Shown here: positions 31,731 through 44,210 of the stretch, in pieces | Layout of the letters: each line of letters starts with the position of its first letter | Position numbering within the stretch: position 1 is the stretch's first letter | Origin: Monoplex corrugatus | Taxonomy: Eukaryota > Mollusca > Gastropoda > Littorinimorpha > Ranellidae | DNA: 64,000 nt | Assembly (NCBI GenBank): GCA_030674185.1 | Contig: CM060314.1 | Coordinates: 26,518,391 to 26,582,390, forward strand | Reading direction: 5' to 3' | Position numbers and translations under genes: made by a program | The notes under the pieces: model-generated | What the model was told of the DNA's origin: nothing | Databases searched by the model: none | The model's input: only the letters and a program-made list of their open reading frames with translations

Positions 31731-32365
31731 AACTTTACCCACAAGAATGTAACCAGGCAGTTTCAAATGCACATTACAATGACCAGGGTGACGATGAAAA
31801 CTCCCCTTTACCCACAAGAATGTACCCAGGCAGGATCGAATCAACATTACATTGACCTGGGAGACGAGGAAAAACTCCATCCTTTGCTCACAAGAATTTA
31901 CCCAGGCAGGATCAAACCCACATTACATTGACCTGGAAGATGAGGAATAACTCCACCATTTACCCACAAGAATGTACCCAGGCAGGTTTGAACCCACATT
32001 ACTTTGACCAGGGTGACGATGAAAAACTCCCCTTTACCCACAAGAATGTACCCATGCAGGTTTGAACCCACATTACATTGACCTGGGAGATGAAGAATAA
32101 CACCCCTTTACCCACAAGAATGTACCCAGGCAGGATCAAACCCACATAACATTGACCTGGGAGATGAGGAATAACACCCCTTTACCCACAAGAATGTACC
32201 CAGGCAGGATCAAACCCACATTACATTGACCTAGGAGATTAGGAAAGACAACCCACAAAAATGTACCCAAGCAGGTCGAACCCACATTACATTGACCTGG
32301 GAGATGAGGAATAACACCCCTTTACCCACAACAATGTACCCAGGCAGGACCAAACCCACATTTTC
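31731..32365. repeat. 74-bp minisatellite, about 8.5 units
   Basis: Each unit contains TTTACCCACAAGAATGTACC, CAGGCAGGATCAAACCCACA and TTACATTGACCTGGGAGATG. Unit starts fall near 31733, 31806, 31880, 31956, 32032, 32107 and 32181. The unit near 32254 is shorter. The phrase (aaaacccacattac..gacc) resembles part of a tRNA-derived repeat. Confidence 0.85.
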
Positions 32366-34859
32366 CAATTGGAAGTACTCTGTCCTACCACCTGACTATA
32401 GCACTTCTGTCTAGGGTAGTATGAGACAAATCATCTATTGCCTGCCGTATTCACCTAGAAGTTATTTCTTTCGTAACAATTGATAATTGAGATTTAGTTT
32501 AGCAAAGGAACCGATTCAGTGTCATATTCAGATGCTAAAGCTTTGCACTTACAAACTTCAGCACGTGTGATTATGTTTGTGATCAGGTTGTCTGGAGCGA
32601 AAGTAGAATTGGATGATTTTTATATCGGTACAGTGATACCTGTGTCTGCATGATTTGTATGTCAGTACAGTGATACCTGTTCTTCACAAGATTTCAGGGA
32701 AATTTTGAAGGGGGAATGACATTTTCATCACTGAATTTAATTGGATTCTTGGTGCAGTTGTATTTTCTACTAAAGTTGAAATTTACAAATGTAATTTTTT
32801 TAATATTGAAGTGAATAATGGTTCATGAGATAATACTGTTCACAAGACTGTTTAGTTTCCATAGTTTAGACTAGGAACAGCCAATTTGTGCCAAGAAAAC
32901 TGGACAGATTGTCTGGGGACACAGTGTTTAAGTCTTTCAGAGAGATTGTACAAAGTATAACCCTTTCACTCCATGTCCACCAGCTTTCTGCTGGCTGGTG
33001 AATAGGATGATAGGATGAAAAGTATTAGCAAATTGTAGTGTAGACAGGTCAGACTCCTGCAGTGTGATGGTGAAAGTGTTAAATGCACTCACAGATTTTG
33101 TAAACCCCAGTAATGGAGAAGACTCCAATAATGTGATGATGAAAGTGTTAAGTGCACTCATAGATTTTGTAAACCCGAGTAATGTGATGGTGAAAGTGTT
33201 AACTGCACTCATAGGTTTTGCAAACCCCAGTAATGGAGAGTGTTTCCCCCTTGGTCAGTGTGCAGCATGGACTGTACAAATGGAGAGATGAGTAAGCCGA
33301 TCAGCAAGAGCCCTCCTAAGGGGCCCATTGGGGGAGGGTTAGGGGTGTGTGCACGCAGACACTTTGACTACAGATGTACTGCCTACAATTCTCACTTGCT
33401 ATGAAACCTGCTTCCCCCTGCCGGCTGTATCTCTTATATAGGTCAGTTTATGCCACTCTATTTATTTGTTATCGTCGTCATTATTTTATCATATTTTTTT
33501 TATCACTGTACTCACCAGAATCGGCTTTTGTTTTCCTTTGTGATACATTTTTGGCACTCAGATACTTTCAGACAGAATGGCCTGCTGCACAGCTGGCTCT
33601 ATTTCCTCTGACCACATTAACCGGTGCAAGACCTTGCTTGTAGATATGTCTTGAGTGATGGCTGTATCTCCATGATTCCAGTTCACCACTCAAACAGGGA
33701 CATCAGATTCAAACTCCACACCATGTGCAAAGAAGTTCTTACACCATATGTCCACCAATGAAGGGTGGCCAGCTGCAATGGAGCCAGGTGTACAGTGGGC
33801 CATTTTGTTTGAAGAAGTCTATAAGAGGAAGCCAAAAATGTACCGCCAAACCATGAATTTTGTTGAGTACATATTTTTCATCAGATGTTACAGAATCAGG
33901 TACTTCTAGACTACTTTTAATAAGTAATTATTATTATTATTATCATTATTATTATTATTATTATTATTATCATTGTTATTTATTGTGATGCATAATTTTT
34001 AATCCCATTTCAGTCTTCATCTTTGGGAATTTTGTTTCGTTGTCCATGGTAATAAAATAGTGTAAACTGACTGAAACAGTGAAAGAAGTAAAATGCCATG
34101 TGTAGCTTAAGATGTGGATATCCATAAAAGTGCCTTCTGTAGAATTTGATAATGAGTAAATTACGTCACTATCCAAAACATGTAATTAATGTTATCCTTC
34201 CAGAGAATAATAAGTACATTGTAAAAAGTACAGGGACCTTTATTAGTCAGTATGTTGTTCGTTGTTATTATTAAGCTACATTTGATACTCTGCTGTCATA
34301 TTTTGCTTGCTCTGTGTGTCGGTGTATGTGTGCGTGCGTGTATTGATGTAACATTTTTGCATCATCCTGGGTAGTATACTCTCAATTATCTATTGTTTTC
34401 CTTAAAGTATTAAGTAATATTGTGTTATCTGTAAACATATATCAGTATATTCTTGGTTACTTGCTTCATTGTTTACCTTAAAGTAATGAGAAATACCGTT
34501 ATCTCTGAACATATATCAATATATTCTTGATTACTTGCTTCCATGATTACCTCTAATGTTAGGGGGAGAGGATGAGGACTAAGAGGCTTTTTTTCATTCT
34601 GTTTGTGGGATCATTGCTTTGTGCAATGTGTGGTTCATTTTGATGTCTGGTCTTGCAGTTGTTACAGTTTATTTGATTGTTTTCATGTTTCACTGTCATT
34701 CCCTTCACATGTTTATTGTATTGTTTGAGGGGTTTGCTGGCGCCTTTATTTGATTATTTTCATGTTTCTCTGTCATGTCCTTTACATATTCATTGTATTG
34801 TTTGAGGGTTTTGCTAGTGCCTGCTTGTTGACCGGCTTGCATTTGTGGTTTGTTTTCAG
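32366..34859. other. ANKRD10 intron 6, last part, with small tandem duplications
   Basis: 33064-33240 holds three diverged units (GTGATGGTGAAAGTGTTAA then GATTTTGTAAACCCCAGTAAT). 33920-33973 is (ATT)n. 34400-34560 and 34665-34825 each contain a two-copy duplication of about 80 bp. 32959-33030 has an ACCCTTTCACTCC motif. No coding sequence besides the exon 7 acceptor tract. Confidence 0.65.
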
Positions 34860-35044
34860 TGCATGCAATGCCCACCCAGGCTTTCAGATCTAGCCTGCCT
34901 GCTGGGATCCCCGCAGATATGGCAATGAGTCCCTCCTCTTCCACCTCCTCCAGTGTTCAGGACCATTGTAACGCAATTCGTGCCCAGCATGGCTATGAGT
35001 CCGTGATGTTTCAGTCTTTCATTGAATTAGACCATGGGTCTTAA
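34860..35044 (+). CDS. ANKRD10: ANKRD10-like exon 7 (C-terminus and stop)
   Basis: Acceptor TTTGTTTTCAG. Encodes a Ser-rich stretch (MSPSSSTSSSVQ) and then AQHGYESVMFQSFIELDHGS followed by TAA at 35042. The human C-terminus as I recall it is ERYDSAVLGTMHLHHGS, so the Y-[ED]-S-[VA] and final HGS are shared. This is good evidence that the distant exon, about 12 kb downstream, belongs to the gene. Confidence 0.85.
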
Positions 35045-38000
35045 ATCAGGAAACAAGGGAGAGAGTTGAAGACAACATTTACAGCAGCAAGACGTCATAT
35101 AAATGTAAACAAAAAGCAAAAAAAACCAATGTGATGATGGCTAGAGAGGGGTAATTTTTTTGTGCGAGATGTTTAGTGTACCATATTCACGATATTATTC
35201 TTGACTTAAGATTTTATATATACAGCAGCAACTTCTACCAGAGTTGATATTCGGCGTATTGAGACAAGAGTCTTGACAATTCTTAGCTTCTCTGTTTATG
35301 TCACAAAAGTGAATATGCCAAGCTTCTTGCTTTATATCACAAAGAGCTCCCTGTCTTTGAGTACTTTTAAGACATTTTTATGTTGGTTTTATTTGAATTT
35401 GTTCTTTACTGAACGTACTTTTGATGCAAGGTTAGATGTCTTTTTACATTTGGATGTAGTTTTGATTTTTAACTTTGAAATTGTTTTTAAGCATTTTGAT
35501 TTGAATATTTGTTTATGAATGTATGTCTTCGTTTTGTCTGGCGAATCTGAATGGTTACAACTTGATATTAACATAATCTCGCTGAGTTTGTTGCCTTCCA
35601 TTTTCTTTCCATCTTATTTTTTCACATGTATAAAAGCATAATGAACTTATTATTCTTATTGTTCTGTTTTTATTGTAACAAGAAAAAAAATTAGTAAAAA
35701 TTGCCTTCATGCTTTGGAAAAAGAAGAGTTAACATGGAGTGATTTTTTAAAAGTTTTTTCATCTGCACTTTTCAAAATGGATAAATGAACAAACAAACAA
35801 AAAAATAAATATGTAAATGAGTAAATAAAATGATCGTTTATAAAACAAGGGAAAACCTGTCTCAAGTGTCGTCATGAATAAATGTACTTATACTACTAGA
35901 AGTCTGTTTTTGGCAGGTGCAAAAGTGTGGGATTTTTGTTTGTTTGTTTGTTTGTTTTTTTAGTGATAGTTGTAATTGTCACTGAGAATGTAAATTTAAT
36001 GTATGTTTTTGTTTTGTTTTAAAGAGGAAATCTGATCATATCTTATTCTATTCAGTGTTGGAAATGTGTTGAGATGATGATTTTGTTTGAGCATATTATT
36101 TAGATGTGCTTGGTAAAACATGAAAAAATTATCAAATATTTAACTATTCAGAAGAACTGCCACTGTCATTATCCATATCTATTACTGGATTTAGGTGAGA
36201 TTTAATCTTTTGACTCCATCATCCAACATTACAGGCATCTGGTGGAGAGGCTGAGGGAGTCAAAGCATTAATAGGATTCCTTGCTTATTCACAACATATC
36301 TGTAGCAATAGCTAGATTCAGTATGTTTGAAAATATTTATTCAGAGAGCAAAACTTTTCCAGCAGCCATTGTGTTGTCATCATTATCTGTGTCAAGTCAC
36401 AGGTCCTGCATCCTGGGCTTTGTTTCATCAAGTTTTTTTTTTCAAGTTCACAGCCTGTTTGGTTTTTCATATGAAGTGAGCTATATATGGTGATTGTTTA
36501 CCAAGTTAATACTTACACTTAGGTCCTTTTGCCCAGTACTTGACATAATGGCATTTATTTGCTGCTGAAGGTATTCTTGCTTTGGTTTGCCTGTTTGTGT
36601 GCATTGTGTTTGTTAACATTTTGTCTTTTTTCCTTGTTTTTCTTTGGTTTGAGTGTTTTTTTCAGCTGATAATGTTGAATATCTTTTTGTTAGATCTGTT
36701 TTGAGGGAGGCCTTTTGATTCTTTTTGTTTCTTGATCTGTTGTAGTGAGAGTCTCAGTTATACCCATTTCAGGGTTCTTTTGTTGAATTTCATAAGTGAA
36801 CTTCTGCAGATTCTAACTGTATATGTAATGTAGGCTGCTTTTATCTGGTAAGAGATTTTTCTTGTGCATTTTACAAGTTGTGTATTTTAATCAGTTCATA
36901 TTTTGGAATCTTGACTGTGAATGGTCCAGATGCATTGAGTGCATACTAGTACTGTCTGCAGTAACACATATAAACTTGCCCAAATTCTGACATCAGATGT
37001 ATTTTGCCATATTCTCATATGTAAATTATTTTGATTTTGTTTAGGGAAAGAAGAATAAATAAGGGGAAGAGGGGAAAATTAGGTGAAGGTATTCCCAAAT
37101 ACTTCAAACTATATGTTGGGGATGCACATCATATCAAAACATGAATGACTAAATGTTTTGCTTTAATGTGATACCCCGAGTAGTGTGTTAATGAATGAAT
37201 AGTGTGCTGTTCTGTTTTGTGTGAAAGTGGATGGATGGGTGGTTGTGGTTGTTTTTTTTGTTTTTTTTTCAATAGAGGTGATTTGAGCGCAAGATCACCA
37301 CTCCAGTATGAAGCCACAATATTGAATAAAAGCATATCTCGACAGTAAAAATCAAAATGCATCAATATTTTAGCAAGGATAGGGAGAAGTGGAGTTGGGT
37401 TGATCTGGCAATGTCGGTTTGGGCCTCTCAAGAGTTTTCAAGAACTGTCAGTGCAATAGTGATTGTTCAGTTATATGTGGCCCTTTTTGCAATGCAAGAT
37501 GTTGGTAGCAGCATCAAAATGTTCCTGTTTTAGTTTGTTTTAATCTGTTTAGTATCTGATCACCAACTTCCCTGCTGGTGTAATTTGGAAGAGGAAGTGT
37601 TCCATCATGTGTTTATTTTGAAGCTTTGTTTATGAGACACATGATGGATCAACTGTGAAAGTTTGAAGCTGTGTTTGAAGTGACTATTTTTATGATAGAG
37701 AGTGCAGTTTTTCTTCTTTCCCTGTGATCCGATAAAGGTTCTGTGGTGACATTACTGGGAGAGAAAGTGAAAAAGATGAATGTATTTATAATAACTTGGC
37801 ATACGTTGCGGAGGAGGAAACTTTGCAACACTAGAAATGTGTATAGATTTTAATAACTTCGCATATGTTGCAGAGGATGAAGCTTTGCAACACTAAAAAT
37901 GTGTATGGATTTGAGGGTGAATGGTGTTTGGTATGGGTGCAGTCGACAGATTAAGGGATTGTGGTGACAGGCAGCTTTGGTTTCATCAGTGATTTGGCAT

Positions 38001-38132
38001 TTTGGGGGGTTGTGTTCTTGATCAGATCAATCTCAAGTCATGAATATTGTCTCAAAAAGAAGGCTCTGCAAGTTAGTGTGGCGCTGGAAACATGATGTTT
38101 TGTGATGGAGCCATATTTTGAGAGAGAGAGAG
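35045..38132. other. ANKRD10 3' UTR and flank; no other gene seen
   Basis: AT-rich with several AATAAA words (for example at about 35802, 35826 and 35876), any of which could end the transcript. A small TTAA-flanked MITE lies at 36202-36271. A near repeat of AACTTNGCATANGTTGC occurs at about 37794 and 37856. Gene-poor otherwise. Confidence 0.5.
36202..36271. mobile_element. 70-bp TTAA-flanked hairpin MITE
   Basis: TTAA at 36202-36205 and 36268-36271 flank the inverted ends TCTTTTGACTCC and GGAGTCAAAGCA. TTAA duplication and a CTTTGACTCC terminus fit piggyBac-type or other TTAA-targeting elements. Related to 43575-43684. Confidence 0.55.
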
Positions 38133-38133
38133 G

Positions 38134-38218
<85 letters not shown>
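38133..38218. repeat. (TG)n microsatellite, about 43 units
   Basis: Nearly perfect TG array following a GAGAGAGAGAGA stretch at 38120. Confidence 0.95.
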
Positions 38219-38219
<1 letters not shown>

Positions 38220-39683
38220 TGATCCTGATTATCAAAACTACATCTGGAAAACGTCTGTGTTGTATGGAATGGAACAAGTTTGGTGCTTTACAAGACAGGG
38301 TTATGTCATGTTCCAGTTGTAAAATGAAGGAAACAAACTGAATTTTTACAGATCAGCAGTGGGTTTTTAGTCATGTATGATCACTTATTTGTTGTTACAG
38401 AATAAAAGAAAAAACCTGAAACTTGTTCTAATGAGCTGTTACGGTTACAAAATGCGTGTAGGTTTTGAGTCTTGGTCATATCACTTTTTATTTGTTGCTG
38501 AACACTGTCCAGTTTTGTGTTTGTGAAAAACATATCTTTGAGTGTGTGAAACGTTGTCTGTTTTTCAGTTATTGCATAATTGGATCTCAATGATCCATAT
38601 TCTTTATGTGTTTTGAACACGTACATAACTCATAATGAAACATATGAATAAAGTAAAAGAGAAATAAGTAAAGAACTTTACAATGTGTATGTATGTATTT
38701 CCTGTTAATTTCGGTTTTTCATTTCATCTTTGTTTTAAACACACAACAATCAATCCAATGGATGGGGTGCGTGCGCATTGAGTGTAGGTGAGGTTTTATC
38801 TAAATAAAGCAGAACATGTGGTCGGCAGTTGAAAACGAAAGCTATGTGCCAGAATCAATTTTTCTCCTGCTTACCCCTCACCCACACCCACAAACCCAGT
38901 GCAGTATCTCTGGTTCTACCAGACCCACACCCTAAGCATGGTCCCCATATGTTAATTAAGATGTAAGTTTTCAGCGGTCCTCACACACTGGTGCTACTGG
39001 ATACGACCGTTTTTATTCCAGTCTGACATGGCCTGGTCCTGAAATAATAGGTTTCTGCAGTAAACTGTCCACCCTTGCCATATTCTCCAGCTTCCCTTCT
39101 CCATCCTTGCCACCTCCCCCCCCCCCCCTTCCCCCACAGTCAATTCGTCCCTCCTCACTCGCTTTTTTTAAGTGAAGCAATGAAAATTATTGCTTTTTTT
39201 TTTTTTTATCTGGTCTAATCTACTTTTCTATCATTTCTTGTTCTTGTAATGTTTTGCTTGAATTGATTAATTGTATGTTCCATTTCTTATAACATCACGC
39301 AATCGGTGCTGATACTAAGAAGTGATAAAATTGTTTGAAATTTGATTAACCTGCAAAAATTCAGAAAGATTTAATTATAGTAATAATATTTATAAGGTGC
39401 CAAATCTTTTTACAAGAATCTAACCAATGCATGCGCTCTCGTCATTCACCAAAGCAATCACCCAGCAACAACCGGATCTACAGGGCACAAAGCACATGCA
39501 AACCAGGAGAGAGAAGACAGGAGGGGACTAGGGTGTGTGACCCCTGACCCAAGCCGTCATCATCTGTCTCTCACACACACACACACAATGCTGATCTAGG
39601 GTACACTCAAGCTTGCTTGACGATCGATCCTTAACCTAAGTTGTCATGTTCTCTGTCGCGCATACATATTCTGCTCTCTTTTT
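38219..39683. other. No gene seen
   Basis: Intergenic-looking sequence with AATAAA words at about 38646 and 38802, a C-run (39116-39127), a T-run (39195-39208) and a short CA run (39572-39587). Nothing coding. Confidence 0.5.
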
Positions 39684-40093
39684 TTTAAACCAAGTCTTCA
39701 AAAAGGCAAGAAGACTAATGAGGCTTCAAAGGGAGGGACCGGGGAAATAAATCTAATGGGCATTAAGGGGAGGAACCTGAGAAAGGAATCTATCTCTCCA
39801 ATATACATGTATATATATATATTCTTTTTCCATGGCAGCTGGGCAAATGCTCTACTTTTTACAATTTATACAGTTTTCAATGCCATGGGATCTTTAACTA
39901 ACACACTCTGGCCAGAAGGCACGTAGGTCTGATTCATTTTTTTGTCCCCTTCCAAAGGAGTAGACATTCAGTTCAATTCTCCAATCAAAATGAGGAGAAA
40001 AGTCAAGGCCTTTACAGGAAATAAACCTTATAACCTGGAGTTCAGTTATTGGCAGATGAATGTCTTAACCATTCTGCCAGTACAGGAGGCCTT
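39684..40093 (-). mobile_element. tRNA-headed SINE family 3, copy 1
   Basis: Minus strand: TGGCAGAATGGTTAAGACAT (A box), a B-box-like region near 40025, AGGCCTTGACTTTTCTCCTC, a Glu/Pro-neutral middle, TGGAGAGATAGATTCC, then TTCTTGCCTTTTTGAAGAC and TTGGTTTAAAAAAAAG. The same order occurs at 48212-48515 and 55186-55517. It carries an extra TATA patch at 39805-39822. Confidence 0.75.
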
Positions 40094-40344
40094 TTTCACA
40101 AATTTCTCAAACTAATGGGAATCTGAATTGCTCATATTTCTCACAGAATAAATTCTCAAACATTCCTTTAGTCAGTTTATAGCCTTTGCAGCAAAACCTG
40201 GTTGTGTGCTGTTATTTGGAAACTATAGTCTGATATGAACGATTCTGGTCAGAGCTGTAGTACATTTATATTTGACCAGCATGTTCACCAAAACCAGAAA
40301 AACATGAGGAAGCAAGCAAAGTAAAACATGTTGCTTGAAGATGC

Positions 40345-40365
40345 GCACACACACACACACACACA

Positions 40366-40396
<31 letters not shown>

Positions 40397-40397
40397 C

Positions 40398-40442
<45 letters not shown>

Positions 40443-40468
40443 CAACACACACACACACACACACACAA
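40345..40468. repeat. (CA)n microsatellite
   Basis: About 124 bp of CA with CC and AA interruptions. Confidence 0.95.
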
Positions 40469-43240
40469 AACAAATGTAATGTAGTGATCTCAGCCTCTGA
40501 AGTATGGTTCATTAATGGGGCTGGGGTTCGAATTGAGTCCTAATTTTTTTCTTTTTTAAGCACAATGGATAGACAGCCCCAATTTTTGACATGAGCATGT
40601 CTGCTGGCAGGTCAAAAATGAAGGCTGCAACCCTCCTTTTTGACTTGCCCTTCCTTTGTAAGTCAGCTAAAACCAACAGACATTGGCACGAATGATAGGA
40701 CACGCAGTAGGTCTATTTGTCACCCTACAAAAGAAAAATAGAATGTCAGTCTGGGTGGGGGTAGGGGGAAGGAATGTATAACATAGAATGGACCTAGGAG
40801 CATTAGGTATATTTATATTGATGTGTTAACTTATATCAATGAAACAGACCTGCTTGCCAGCTATACTCTCACTAGTGTCAGCGCTAAAGACTGCCCAGGC
40901 ATAGGATTTTTCTGCTGTTCTGCAGATTTCTGCATTGCTTTGGTCATATTTGGCCAAACTTTGGTTTTGCCGCCATTTCACTACCCAGAATCAAAACAAA
41001 ACAAACAGATAAGAAAAAACACTCATGGAATCATACGTTCAAGGCTGGCAAAGCTGTTGTGTATTGCTCATCAAATCTAACTTCTCATTTGTTTTCAAGA
41101 CTGAGGCCAAAATAGGTTACACTCTCCTGTTAGGGTCAGTAAGACCTGTGGTCATGGCGTCTGTTGCTCATTTTTAAGCTGCATGATGGTGGTAGTGGCC
41201 TTGTACACAGGAAAGCACATTGTGGGATTGTTGCAAGGGCGGTTTAGGTTTTTTGTTGTATTTTTTTTCCTGTTGCCTGCGGCTATGTATGATGGCACCG
41301 TTTCACATTCACATTCCAACGACGATTTTCCAATATTCGCCTTGAAAGTTTCTTTCTCTTCTTCATCAACATCCAACAGTGTGAGATCAGAAATGATCAT
41401 TCAAAAACAATTCAGAATAAACGCAGATCCGCGTTCTGTGCCTGGAAAGAATGAGCGCGGAAATATAATTGGGGGCAGAAGGCTGATCTCAGGGTTGCAA
41501 TTTCATTTCCTGTGTGTGATGTTTCTTTCCGGCTGTGAGAGGCTGTGCAAGGGATGACTCTTAGTATGTTTAGTTTCAAATGAGTATGTTACTTTCTTCT
41601 TCTCAACTTTGTGGAGTGTACCATCTTTCATTGAGAGCAGTCGGTCAGTTTTACTTCATCCGCAATTTGAATTCAAGTGACTTCCCAGCTGCCTCCTGCC
41701 TTATGTAATCCTGTTGTCCTTTTTAAATTGTTTTAATTCATTCTGCTTCTGTACAGTGTACATAGTTTCTATTTCTTATTGTATATAATTTGTATGGATC
41801 TGAATAATGGCGCTTAGATTTGATTTTATCAAGATATTGCGCTATATAAATATTGTAATTATTATTAAAAATATTGTAATTATTATTATTATATTTTGTT
41901 TTTCAGTTGTTAACCTGTTTTAGAAATAAGTGTGTATTAACCTGTTTTAGAAATGTGTGTGTGTTAACCTGTTTTAGAAATGTGTGTATGATGTGGACAT
42001 ATATAATGTGGCATTGTTCACGACATATCCCGTAAGTCTTTAAATGTAATATCAACAGTTTTGGAGTTGAGTTCCTTCTTATCTAGTTCTATGTACTTTA
42101 ACCAAAACTTTTTATTTGTGTGTGTGTTTTTGTATTTTTTGTTTTGCTTTTTAGTCATCTTTTGTTATTATTTGTAAACATAGCTAGTTGTTCACAAATA
42201 CATTCTGAAATAGAAGCTGCATAACTACTTTCTGAAAGTAAAGAAATTTTATTTTGTTATTTTCTGGCTTTGTGGTACATTCTGATAGGTCTTACTGCAT
42301 ATTTAAGTCTCTTTGAAAGGAGATTTTTTTTTTATCTCATACCTGTACATGTCCATACCCACAAATACACTCAGAGTGTGTAGCATTGTTAATATATGCT
42401 TGTTGTGTTTTATTTGGTCAGATATGTCGTCTTTGAATTGAATCAAGCTGTCAATATTATTGTGTGCAAAATGCCATCCTCATATACTTAAGACTTGTAT
42501 TTTATTAGTGTGCAAAGCTTTTATTTGCATAGGTACATTTGTGACAATTGTGTATATTGTTTTAATTTGTCACTGCTGCCATTTTGAAATGTAACTTGTT
42601 TTGCATAGTAAAGTATCAATTTATTTGACATGCCGATATTACCTTATAGAATCATTAGGTCATAGTTTGCTAGTGTCATGGGATAACAACATTTAAGACT
42701 GTGTTTTTTTTTGTTTGTTTGTTTGTTTGGTGATTATTTTTATGTTGGTTTTTGTTGTTTATTTGTCTGCCTGTTGGTTGTTATTTCGTCTTTCCTTATA
42801 GTTAGCAACTACAAGTATATATCACAGTTACCATGTATCTTTTTGTTTTTTCTAGAAGGCTTTTTGTACAGAGAAAGCATGGGAAGGGATTTGTAGAAAC
42901 AGGTGTATTCATATCAAAAATAAACTCAAGCAACATTTCATACAGATTTCAGATCTCTGCGTGTGACATCTGCAATGAAGGATACTTGACCGTTTATTGT
43001 CCATGTGATCATATGATTACACAATTTATTTGTGGCATTGCATAAAAATATATGTACCTTTGCTTCTGTAAACAAACAATGTCGAATAAAGTGCATGTGA
43101 TCACTTTTTTGCCTTCAAACAGATGCCATGTTGCGTGTTTGGTATTCATTTTGTTAGCATTTTACAGCGCAAGTCAAAATAAAGTACGACTCGAGTAATT
43201 TTTGTGTTTGCATTATACAGAGTATGTGTTTGTGTGTGTT
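40469..43240. other. No supported gene; one LINE/SINE-like 3' tail
   Basis: 41815-41905 reads GCGCTATATAAATATTGTAA with (ATT)n, a typical retroposon 3' tail. Three tandem copies of TTAACCTGTTTTAGAAA (about 25 bp apart) lie at 41937-41990. A minus-strand frame at 41152-41400 has a charged stretch (DVDEEEKETFKANIG) but no splice or homology support. The AATAAA at about 43085 could end a transcript. Confidence 0.5.
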
Positions 43241-43242
43241 TC

Positions 43243-43247
43243 TCTCT

Positions 43248-43279
<32 letters not shown>

Positions 43280-43320
43280 TCTCTCTCTCTCTCTCTCTCT
43301 CTCTCGTACCCTCTCCAGCA

Positions 43321-43359
<39 letters not shown>
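43243..43359. repeat. (TC)n and (CA)n microsatellite
   Basis: CTCTCT with TTCT interruptions to 43304, then CACACA from 43323 to 43359. Confidence 0.95.
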
Positions 43360-43361
<2 letters not shown>

Positions 43362-43574
43362 TAAACAGTACTGTTTGGAAAAGTTAGAGAGACATCAGTA
43401 AAACAAAAGTAGCACCAAATACTGAATAGTTATAAACATATCCATGTATGCTCGGATATCCCATAACCACACATCACTTGAAAATACCTTCACAGGTCAT
43501 GTAAAAACAGAGGAAACGTACAGATAGCTGACAACAAAATGAGAAATTACTGTCTGTTAGTTGGATCTTATAAG

Positions 43575-43684
43575 TTAACCCATTGTCTCCCACACACTTC
43601 CCACCAGCTGCAAAAACTTAAGACTGGCTCCCTCACCCTACAGGAAGCTGGTGGATAGGGTGAAAGAGAAAGTCAAAGGGTTAT
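43575..43684. mobile_element. TTAA-type hairpin MITE, 110 bp
   Basis: TTAACCCATTGTCTCCC at the left and GAAAGTCAAAGGGTTAT at the right are imperfect inverted repeats; CCACCAGCTGC and GGAAGCTGGTGG form the inner stem. The flank is TTAA at the left and TTAT at the right. Related words recur at 43710-43745 and 54865-55090. Confidence 0.5.
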
Positions 43685-43942
43685 GTTTTTGTTTTTCTAG
43701 CATGGTTGACAATGCGGGATGCTGGTGGACAGGATGAGGGAGCCAAAAGAAAACAGCAAGATGGTGAGCTGGCTCGATAAAATTACATGCCAAGAGAAGG
43801 GTTTGCAACAATAGAAACAAGAATGGGAGCTTGCACGTCACTTCTCTGGTATATTTCGGTTTATTTAAAAGTGGCAGTACTATAGGTAAAAACATAACCC
43901 ACATGCAATTTTTTTCTTAAAGTTAAATAATCATGTAAACGA

Positions 43943-43944
<2 letters not shown>

Positions 43945-44025
<81 letters not shown>
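43945..44025. repeat. (TA)n microsatellite
   Basis: About 40 TA units. The Tyr-Ile frame across it is an artefact. Confidence 0.95.
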
Positions 44026-44033
<8 letters not shown>

Positions 44034-44210
44034 TACTTGGGGCTAGATTTGATCATTCTCCAAGACAACAACAACAAACATGTCAAGTCAACTTTGTTAT
44101 GTTCAAAGGAGAAATAACAGTGTGGTCTTCCACAAGAAAGTAACACAAACTCGTAAATCATTAATATTTAAGTACCGCAATATCCAAACGAACCCAGTAT
44201 CATACACAGA

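Larger units (their letters stand above)
8312..35044 (+). other. ANKRD10: ANKRD10-like gene, full coding model
   Basis: Seven coding exons (8312-8494, 14962-15117, 15214-15363, 16269-16360, 21741-22066, 22673-22804, 34860-35044) join with matching phases 0,0,0,2,1,1 and sum to 1224 nt, 407 aa plus stop. All introns are GT-AG. The product is an ankyrin-repeat protein with a bipartite nuclear signal (KR at 285-286, KRRR at 297-300) and a C-terminus ending LDHGS. As I recall, vertebrate ANKRD10 is about 420 aa, has WTPVHWAA, QTPAHIAA and ETPIHKAA repeats, an RKR..DSEDF..KKAR segment and ends HGS. The molecular function of the family is poorly known; a nuclear role is inferred from the signal. 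Exons 2 and 3 are probably alternatives, giving about 355 or 357 aa. The 5' UTR start and polyadenylation site are not determined. Confidence 0.85.

Noticed and set aside
31731..32365. Regular repeats that might suggest a CRISPR array
   Set aside because: Units are contiguous with no unique spacers, and the DNA is eukaryotic. The same reasoning excludes 44211-45510 and 53467-53935.
41152..41400. 82-codon minus-strand frame with an acidic DVDEEEKETF stretch
   Set aside because: Composition is protein-like, but there is no clear acceptor, donor or partner exon, and I recognise no family. Kept only as a note.
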